Below, one piece after another: positions 23,775 to 28,737 of a DNA stretch of 28,737 nt; position 1 is the first letter of the stretch, and each line of letters begins with the position of its first letter. The position numbers and the translations under genes are program-made. This stretch comes from Candidatus Methanoperedens sp. (lineage in GTDB: Archaea; Halobacteriota; Methanosarcinia; Methanosarcinales; Methanoperedenaceae): positions 1-28,737 of the forward strand of contig JAPZAN010000216.1 in NCBI GenBank assembly GCA_027460605.1, in the 5' to 3' direction. The notes beneath the pieces were generated by a model. The model worked only from the letters and a program-made list of their open reading frames with translations. It made no database searches and was not told the DNA's origin.

Positions 23775-24506
23775 TCACCTGATTATCTGTAATATAAATT
23801 GGATTATTCCTGATATAAACTGTCCTATCGTAGGATACTCTTTTACGGCAACCTGTGATTTAGTTAATGCAGGAGAAAATGCCGGCATTTTCCCAGGCGC
23901 TGTTGATCCAAATGTAGAGGTGTATTTCCCTATAGCATCGCCGTGGCATGTCACGCACATATTTTCAAGCTTTTTACCATGTACCATATGCGGGTCGCCG
24001 CCGTGACAGTCTGTGCACTGTGTTTTTTGTGGTTTTTGATATGTACCGTTAGCAAAGGTATGGCATTCAAGGCACGCTACTTTGCTCATTACCCTGTGGA
24101 AATCCGACGCTGTCAAGTTGTTTTCTTTATTTGTACCCACATGGCACTTGATGCATACAATGCTGGTATGCAGCGCTGGAATCTTGCTGAGGTCTATTTT
24201 AAAGCCGCCCTCGCTGGATTTATAGTTGTGACATCTGCAATTGCTGGATATCGCACTGGCTTTTTCAGTACTCAAAAGCGTATAATGGCAGGGTATGCAA
24301 AATGAGCCAGGATGCCATTGATTTACCAGAGCGTCTTTGAAAGGAGGTCTTTCAAACGCATTTGCAGGTGCCGCTGAGAGCACAAGAAGAGCCATAATGG
24401 AAGAAAAAACCAGAATTCCCACTATGAACTTAGGCTTTATGCTCTTTTTTAAAGTAGTATCTCTAAACATGACGGATGTATTTTCCTGTTGATTCATTGA
24501 ACTCAT
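23775..24506 (-). CDS. multiheme c-type cytochrome, five CxxCH plus one CxCH
   Basis: 243 aa. A signal or anchor helix (28-48, then PANA) is preceded by a 26-residue cytoplasmic stretch. Heme motifs are CIPCH (70-74), CIKCH (118-122), CLECH (145-149), CTDCH (164-168) and CVTCH (184-188). A sixth candidate, CRCH at 90-93, has only one residue between the cysteines. Other histidines in the spacers (H65, H113, H137, H173, H176) could be distal ligands. The last 20 residues are hydrophobic or amphipathic (FISGIIQFILQII) and may bind the membrane. It starts 6 bases after the large CARDB gene; GAGGA lies upstream of the ATG. Likely an electron carrier on the outer membrane face linking to the tetraheme proteins. 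Confidence 0.88.
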   Translation of the reverse strand: MSSMNQQENTSVMFRDTTLKKSIKPKFIVGILVFSSIMALLVLSAAPANAFERPPFKDALVNQWHPGSFCIPCHYTLLSTEKASAISSNCRCHNYKSSEGGFKIDLSKIPALHTSIVCIKCHVGTNKENNLTASDFHRVMSKVACLECHTFANGTYQKPQKTQCTDCHGGDPHMVHGKKLENMCVTCHGDAIGKYTSTFGSTAPGKMPAFSPALTKSQVAVKEYPTIGQFISGIIQFILQIIR

Positions 24507-24512
24507 TTAAAT

Positions 24513-26135
24513 TTATCCTCTAAACTTATGTTTTTTTATATCCCAGAGAACTATGAGAAGTATAATGAAAATATATCCCTGGAATCCGGGAGCTGCTTTT
24601 GGAGTTACTGGAACGGGCGTCACGGCTGTAACGGGCGTCTCGGTGTTCTCAGGCACGGCGGTCTGTGCCGGGGTGATTACATTGACAGGAGGATACTCCA
24701 GCTCTGTGGGCTTGCTGACATTTATTACAAGGCTGTTTGAAGTGACTCTTTGCGTATATCGCTCATCTTGGTACAGAAATTGGTCTAAAACCGTGGCGTT
24801 TGCTGGCGGAAGGATAAAACTATTTGAAGAGGTTACTTTAAGTGTATACGAAACCGATTCAGAATCCCCAGGATGAAGTACCATAGTACTTAAAACCATG
24901 TTGGACGGCTTATTTTTTGATTCCATGGAATAAGCAGCCGGGACAGCATCGCTCAGTTTGACTATGGCTGTGGAATCCCCTGTATTTACAGCCTCTACCA
25001 TGATACGGAGGCTCTCTCCTTTGACCGGGCTATAGGTGTTTGCAGATTTGATTAACACCACATAAGGACCATTTACGATTAACTTGGCAGGTTTTGCGTT
25101 ATATGCCGATCCCTGGTACTCGATGCTGGAGCTTCCAGCCGGGAAAAAATAAGTACCGGGTTTTTGGGGTTTTACTTGATAGGATATTGATTTCTGTTCA
25201 TACGCCCCTAACGTAAAATTCCATGACAGGTTTGTATTTAAAGATTCCAGACCTTCAGGAAGGTTATCATGCAAACTAGCGTTATTTATTGTCCGGCTGC
25301 CGTTGTTCTTAATGCTGATGGAAACGACAGCAACGTCGCCCATATACACTTTTTCCGACACATATTTCTTTAGCTCTATGCTATTATCAATTCCGGGAAC
25401 CACCTCGATGTCGGTAGAATCGGATGCTTTATAGGCTCTCCCGAATACGTCGTTGCCTTCAGCTTCTGCCGAGATTGTAAACAACTTACTTTGTTCTGTG
25501 AATGGTGCTTTAAAACGGACTGTGATAACGTCGGATTCTGCTCCGGCATTTAAATCCGGTGGTTCGTAATCCACCTTCTCTCTGGAAAGCAGGGGCAAGC
25601 TTGAATTAATTTTCAAAGTTAAGTTTTTTAGCACAGATTTGCCTTCATTTATAATTGAAAAATTAATCGGTACCTCGGAGCCGGATGTAAAAACCCTGCT
25701 GACTGTCGTTTTATTTAAAACCTGTTTTTCATAAGGAAATATCGATACCCTGGGCGCAGGTCTGCCCGCTACTCTTGTTTGAATCTTCACCCACTGATCC
25801 ACAACTACATTGACTCCATGACTTGAACTAATGTTTCCTGTTATTTCTTGAAGATCAATTACAGTAACATTCAACCGGTTATCTATTACAAACCAGTCAT
25901 TAATTCGGGTTATATTTCTTGTTATCAAACTGTAGTTATTATCATACACAGAAATAAGGGACGTATTCTCATAGAAATCTGATGCTTCAATCAAAAAACC
26001 CTCCCTTGTAAAAGATTCTGCCAATCTTAATGTATTTTCTTGAGGGTCCACCCATTCTGTCTCATCGGCGAGTACGGGAAATATGCTCGCATAAGTTAGA
26101 ATTAAAATTATTACAATTTGATATATATATCTCAT
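24513..26135 (-). CDS. large CARDB/DUF11-type surface protein with PGF-CTERM-like tail
   Basis: 540 aa. A signal peptide (1-23) precedes an N-terminal beta domain (about 25-145), then three modules of the NEW3/DUF11/CARDB kind (about 150-255, 262-360, 365-480). DUF11-like signatures are VSISIKNNGSRTINNASLHDNLP and VEAVNTGDSTAIVKLSDAVP (positions about 280-300 and 385-405). A Thr/Pro/Val-rich linker leads to APGF (515-518), a hydrophobic stretch and a basic tail, the layout of archaeosortase-processed PGF-CTERM proteins. It is the first gene of the cytochrome operon, so it may be the S-layer-side support of the cytochromes. The start is ATG 26135; a TTG one codon upstream is less likely. A TATA-like ATTTAAAATAT lies at 26184-26194. 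Confidence 0.82.
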   Translation of the reverse strand: MRYIYQIVIILILTYASIFPVLADETEWVDPQENTLRLAESFTREGFLIEASDFYENTSLISVYDNNYSLITRNITRINDWFVIDNRLNVTVIDLQEITGNISSSHGVNVVVDQWVKIQTRVAGRPAPRVSIFPYEKQVLNKTTVSRVFTSGSEVPINFSIINEGKSVLKNLTLKINSSLPLLSREKVDYEPPDLNAGAESDVITVRFKAPFTEQSKLFTISAEAEGNDVFGRAYKASDSTDIEVVPGIDNSIELKKYVSEKVYMGDVAVVSISIKNNGSRTINNASLHDNLPEGLESLNTNLSWNFTLGAYEQKSISYQVKPQKPGTYFFPAGSSSIEYQGSAYNAKPAKLIVNGPYVVLIKSANTYSPVKGESLRIMVEAVNTGDSTAIVKLSDAVPAAYSMESKNKPSNMVLSTMVLHPGDSESVSYTLKVTSSNSFILPPANATVLDQFLYQDERYTQRVTSNSLVINVSKPTELEYPPVNVITPAQTAVPENTETPVTAVTPVPVTPKAAPGFQGYIFIILLIVLWDIKKHKFRG

Positions 26136-26507
26136 CAATTCATCTCAACATTATTTCACGAATTAAGAACGGATAGAAGAATCATATTTTAAATCATTGT
26201 ATTTCGATATTCGTGCCTCATATGCATCATCAGAATACAGGACTATGGTTTCAGAATATCCTTTTTCATCAGTTTCTTCCTGTTTGAAAAATTATATATA
26301 TGGTAAGGAATTGTACTCTGTCAAAAGCATATTGGCATATATTATTATTATTATTCTTGGTATTGATCATTTTATTTATCTGGGTTCGTTTTCCCGAGCG
26401 TCTTGTTCCAGCGGGTCATATCCAAATCATTATCGATATAGGTATAATAAACGTTAATTTCACATTATATAACCTTTATTTGTAAAATATTTCAATTAAT
26501 ATGTATT

Positions 26508-26529
26508 TAATTGAAAAAATTTTCAATTA
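26508..26529. promoter_or_regulatory. extended palindrome of the TTGAAA...TTTCAA type, copy 2
   Basis: Perfect 10-base arms TAATTGAAAA / TTTTCAATTA with a 2-base centre. An additional half-site, TTCAATTAA at 26491-26499, pairs with TTAATTGAA (26507-26515), so three half-sites are packed in under 40 bases. Such spacing suits cooperative binding by a dimeric regulator. Confidence 0.45.
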
Positions 26530-26623
26530 CTGAGCCTTGTTTAATTTTTCTCCAATAAACCAGTTCAATTATAACTTTATTTCAAAAAAAGTATTTATAT
26601 TATCTAAATGTAAATACGATTGT

Positions 26624-26692
26624 AGCCTTTGCAGGTGCAATTACACCTTACCTATCCTATCCAATGGAAGTTGTTTTTTTTCTGCAAAGGCT
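26624..26692. repeat. long inverted repeat AGCCTTTGCAG / CTGCAAAGGCT with nested stem
   Basis: Perfect 11-base arms at 26624-26634 and 26682-26692 enclose 47 bases that include a smaller inverted repeat AGGTG-CAATTA-CACCT (26633-26648). A run of eight T at 26674-26681 precedes the right arm. It could be a folded RNA, a terminator-like element or a small mobile remnant. Confidence 0.5.
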
Positions 26693-26796
26693 TCTCTTTC
26701 TATTAGTTCCACTGATATATAGCGTCAGAATAGTGTTGCATATATCCACCCAATTTTAATCATGTCTTCTCGAATTATTAGCGAATTCATAGTTAA

Positions 26797-26847
26797 ACGA
26801 GCGAGTGGGGAATGGTGGGGATTGTTAAAAAAATTATACTCGCTCGT
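26797..26847. repeat. inverted repeat ACGAGCGAGT / ACTCGCTCGT
   Basis: Perfect 10-base arms at 26797-26806 and 26838-26847, separated by 31 bases with a GGGG-rich left part and an A-rich right part. The arms are much richer in G and C than the surrounding DNA, which makes chance less likely. Function unknown. Confidence 0.45.
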
Positions 26848-26893
26848 CATCAATAACCATTGACTCCAAACATATAATCTTTATTTTATCGGA

Positions 26894-26984
26894 ATACCCC
26901 GCAGCTTGCTGCGGTTGGGTACAGCCATCCAGAAGTGCGACAACAGCCGAGTATACAGGAGATACCCCACAGCTTGCTATGGGG
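26894..26984. repeat. two related hairpins ATACCCC.CAGCTTGCT..GG, IS200/IS605-end-like
   Basis: Copy A (26894-26915) contains the perfect stem CCGCAGC-TT-GCTGCGG. Copy B (26962-26983) contains CCCCACAGC-TT-GCTATGGGG with one mismatch and is followed by AGCTTCATTTTT. The two are identical at 18 of 22 positions and 68 bases apart. Hairpins of this type with a flanking TTCAT occur near the ends of IS200/IS605-type elements. No transposase is present here. Confidence 0.4.
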
Positions 26985-27013
26985 AGCTTCATTTTTCAAC
27001 TGAGAGGCATTTT

Positions 27014-27029
27014 TTGAAAAAAATTTCAA
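27014..27029. promoter_or_regulatory. palindrome TTGAAAAAAATTTCAA, copy 3
   Basis: Identical in all 16 bases to the copy at 22650-22665. It lies 91 bases upstream of the histidine kinase ATG, so the kinase gene and a tetraheme gene may share a regulator. Confidence 0.45.
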
Positions 27030-27120
27030 TTCATTCACACCTGCTTTATGATTATCCGATAGCTTTAGTAGGTGTAAATGCAATAATTGGAAATAAATAA
27101 TCTAAAAGAGTAAGCCAAAG

Positions 27121-28086
27121 ATGCTAAAAGATAAACTAAATCGGATTTTCGGCGGAGGGATAGTTAAGAAATTCATTTTCTGGACAGTCGCTATCATAAT
27201 AATCTTTGATGTTCTGACCACTATTTTCATGCAGATTGACATGGACAGGGCATTATCAGAACAGCTTAATGAAAAAGGGCAGCTCCTATCAAGACATCTA
27301 GCTGAAGAAAGCAGCGGGCTTTTATCGAAAGAGAATACTGGAGACCTCCACCAGCTTGCTGTGAATATTAATAATTCCGATAATGAAGTGGTCTATGTAT
27401 ATATAACCGATGCAAATAATAATGTATTAGCGCATACATTTGATGGCGGCTTTCCAAATGAACTTCTCGCAGGCAGCACAGATAACGGTACCGGTTCTTT
27501 GGTTCCCGATAAATGGGGATATGTCATTGATTTTAAAGCCCCGATAATCGGCAAAAGGACAGGTTTTGTCCACGTCGGAATGGACAGGAGACCAATAAAC
27601 GAAAAGATAGCAAGGGCGACTCGTATCAATATCGCCAACATCCTGATAGAAGGTGTGCTGGGCATTATGATGGCATATATAGCCGGGAACTATTTGACAA
27701 AACCGATACGCACTCTGGTAAAAGGGGCGGAAGAAATAGGCAGGGGAAACCTCGGATTCAAAATAGAAACCAGCTCAAAGGATGATGAAATCCAGACTCT
27801 TTCAAATGCCTTCAACCAGATGTCAAATAGCCTGAGTGAAAGTATAAGCGAGCTTCGGAAGCTCTCGACTGCTGTTGAAGAGGCTCCCGACGGAGTCAGA
27901 ATTACCGACCTTGACGGCTATATAATCTACTCCAACAAAGCAACAGAGAAGATACTGGGTTTCTCTCCTGAGGAATTAAAGGGAAAGCATGTCAATGAAC
28001 TGAATGTAGTCCCGGATTTTGGAAGCAACAATCCGACAAACTCGCTACGATTGGACAATTGGCGGCAGGGGTTGCCCATGAGATAA
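27121..28086 (+). pseudogene. sensor histidine kinase, N-terminal fragment (sensor, HAMP, broken PAS)
   Basis: 321 codons. TM1 (about 17-37), an extracellular sensor region (38-168) with VVYVYITDANNNVLAHTF like single-Cache domains, TM2 (171-189), HAMP (190-242, KPIRTLVKGAEEIGRGNLGF) and a PAS start (about 250-300: APDGVRITDLDGYIIYSN, ILGFSPEELKGKHVNEL). The PAS stops after its first half. From about 28020 the frame is lost (GSNNPTNSLRLDNWRQG), while another frame reads WKQQSDKLATIGQLAAGVAHE, the linker and H-box of the kinase. One extra T in the TTTT at 28017-28020 would rejoin the frames, but the second half of the PAS would still be missing. So the gene has a deletion with frameshift, or an assembly error. 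Confidence 0.75.
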
Positions 28087-28682
28087 ATAACCCGCTTGGC
28101 AATATATCCCTTTACACCCAGATGCTTCTAAAAAATACGGATGATGAGAATACCAAAGAAAAACTCACCATCATCAATGATGAGACAAACAGGGCGGCGC
28201 AGATAGTGAAAGGGCTGCTCGATTTCGCGAGGCAATCTGAACCCAAACTAACCCGCATAGATATAAATAAAGAAATAGAAAAAGTACTTGGCATTATGAC
28301 TCCCCAGTTAAAGGATATCAAAGTAACCACCGAACTTGAGCCTCTTCCACGTATCCGCGCCGATAGCGGCCAGATTCAGCAGGTCATAATGAATCTGCTT
28401 AAGAATTCAATCCAATCAATCAAGAAAAAGGGCGAACTAATGATTAAAACTGCAACCAAAAATGATTACGTGGAGATTAACATATCTGACAACGGCTGCG
28501 GCATACCAAAGGAAGACCTGAACAAAATATTCGATCCCTTCTTCACGACAAAGGAGATGGGCAAAGGAACAGGTCTTGGTCTTTCGATCTCCTATGGGAT
28601 TATCAAACGCCACAATGGCTCTATAGAAGTGAAAAGCAATATAGGAAAGGGCACGACATTAACAATAAAATTACCGGTTTGA
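28059..28682 (+). CDS. histidine kinase catalytic part (HisKA + HATPase), separated by the frameshift
   Basis: 207 codons from the TTG at 28059; the homologous reading begins earlier, near 28020. The phospho-acceptor is in AAGVAHEINNPLG, the dimerisation helices run to about residue 65, and the ATPase has N-box IMNLLKNSIQSI, G1 DNGCGIP, F-box FDPFFTTK and G2 GKGTGLGLSISYGII, all intact. It would autophosphorylate if joined to the sensor part. As a separate product it would lack input domains. The response regulator gene begins 4 bases downstream. If the break is real, the fragment could still be made from the TTG, but no ribosome binding site is seen. Confidence 0.8.
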   Translation: MAAGVAHEINNPLGNISLYTQMLLKNTDDENTKEKLTIINDETNRAAQIVKGLLDFARQSEPKLTRIDINKEIEKVLGIMTPQLKDIKVTTELEPLPRIRADSGQIQQVIMNLLKNSIQSIKKKGELMIKTATKNDYVEINISDNGCGIPKEDLNKIFDPFFTTKEMGKGTGLGLSISYGIIKRHNGSIEVKSNIGKGTTLTIKLPV

Positions 28683-28686
28683 TATT

Positions 28687-28737
28687 ATGAAAGATATTTT
28701 AGTTATAGAAGATGACAGGAAAATGCGAGATGGATTA
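28687..28737 (+). CDS. response regulator receiver domain, partial
   Basis: Seventeen codons reach the right edge: MKDILVIEDDRKMRDGL. The VIEDD acidic pair at the end of the first beta strand is the metal-binding pocket of receiver domains. The 4-base gap to the histidine kinase shows it is the cognate regulator. The output domain lies outside the window. Confidence 0.8.
   Translation, partial: MKDILVIEDDRKMRDGL

Larger units (their letters stand above)
26136..27120. other. 985-base region without a convincing gene
   Basis: I see no supported coding region. Frames here are short, lack ribosome binding sites and have an AT-rich composition; one of 61 codons at 26300-26485 contains a hydrophobic helix but has no start signal. 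The stretch holds the promoter of the surface/cytochrome operon (TATA at 26184-26194), two TTGAAA-type palindromes, two long-armed inverted repeats and two related IS-like hairpins, listed separately. It ends at the histidine kinase gene. Confidence 0.7.

Noticed and set aside
26300..26485. A 61-codon frame with a hydrophobic helix in the gene-free region
   Set aside because: No ribosome binding site. A TATA-like run lies directly against the ATG instead of about 25 bases upstream, and the composition is that of AT-rich non-coding DNA.

Overview
The window is archaeal and fits a methane-metabolising, cytochrome-rich lineage, most simply a Candidatus Methanoperedens (ANME-2d) or related Methanosarcinales genome. 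The reasons are: three adjacent genes for coenzyme F430 biosynthesis (cfbD, cfbC, cfbB); a stand-alone homologue of formylmethanofuran dehydrogenase subunit C; an archaeal V/A-type ATPase subunit I; an ER-type (Ser/His) signal peptidase; TATA-box promoters with GGTGA-type ribosome binding sites; PGF-CTERM-like sorting tails; and four multiheme c-type cytochromes. The taxon is an inference, because no rRNA or other phylogenetic marker is present.

Layout. 1-2673 (minus): an operon with a small unknown protein, an ABM-domain protein, a surface CARDB-type protein and a MacB-like permease that runs off the left edge. A FilR1-type regulator (2789-3544) diverges from it. 3593-6325 (minus): a nitroreductase, an arsenite methyltransferase with a Cys-tagged AbrB-type regulator, and a GXGXG protein. 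6379-7791 (plus): a short orphan ATPase subunit I. 7793-10594 (minus): a MutS-family ATPase and a VapBC-like toxin-antitoxin pair. 10877-14253 (plus): cfbD-cfbC-cfbB. 14506-15969 (plus): an eight-repeat PQQ-type beta-propeller surface protein.

15988-26135 (minus) is the most interesting part. Over about 10 kb it carries, in transcription order, a PGF-CTERM-like CARDB surface protein, a cytochrome with five CxxCH motifs plus one CxCH, a lipoprotein, two paralogous tetraheme cytochromes, a signal peptidase I, a cytochrome with seven CxxCH plus a terminal CxxCK, a six-TM membrane protein, a second CARDB membrane protein, a MinD-like ATPase and a membrane-anchored winged-helix protein. Taken together it looks like a surface electron-transfer apparatus with its own secretion and possibly positioning or regulatory parts. 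The tetraheme pair is a candidate for archaeal extracellular cytochrome-filament subunits; this is a hypothesis.

26136-27120 is almost a kilobase without a convincing gene, rich in inverted repeats, including a palindrome TTGAAAAAAATTTCAA that also occurs in front of the second tetraheme gene. It leads to a sensor histidine kinase gene broken inside its PAS domain (27121-28682) and the first 17 codons of a response regulator at the right edge.
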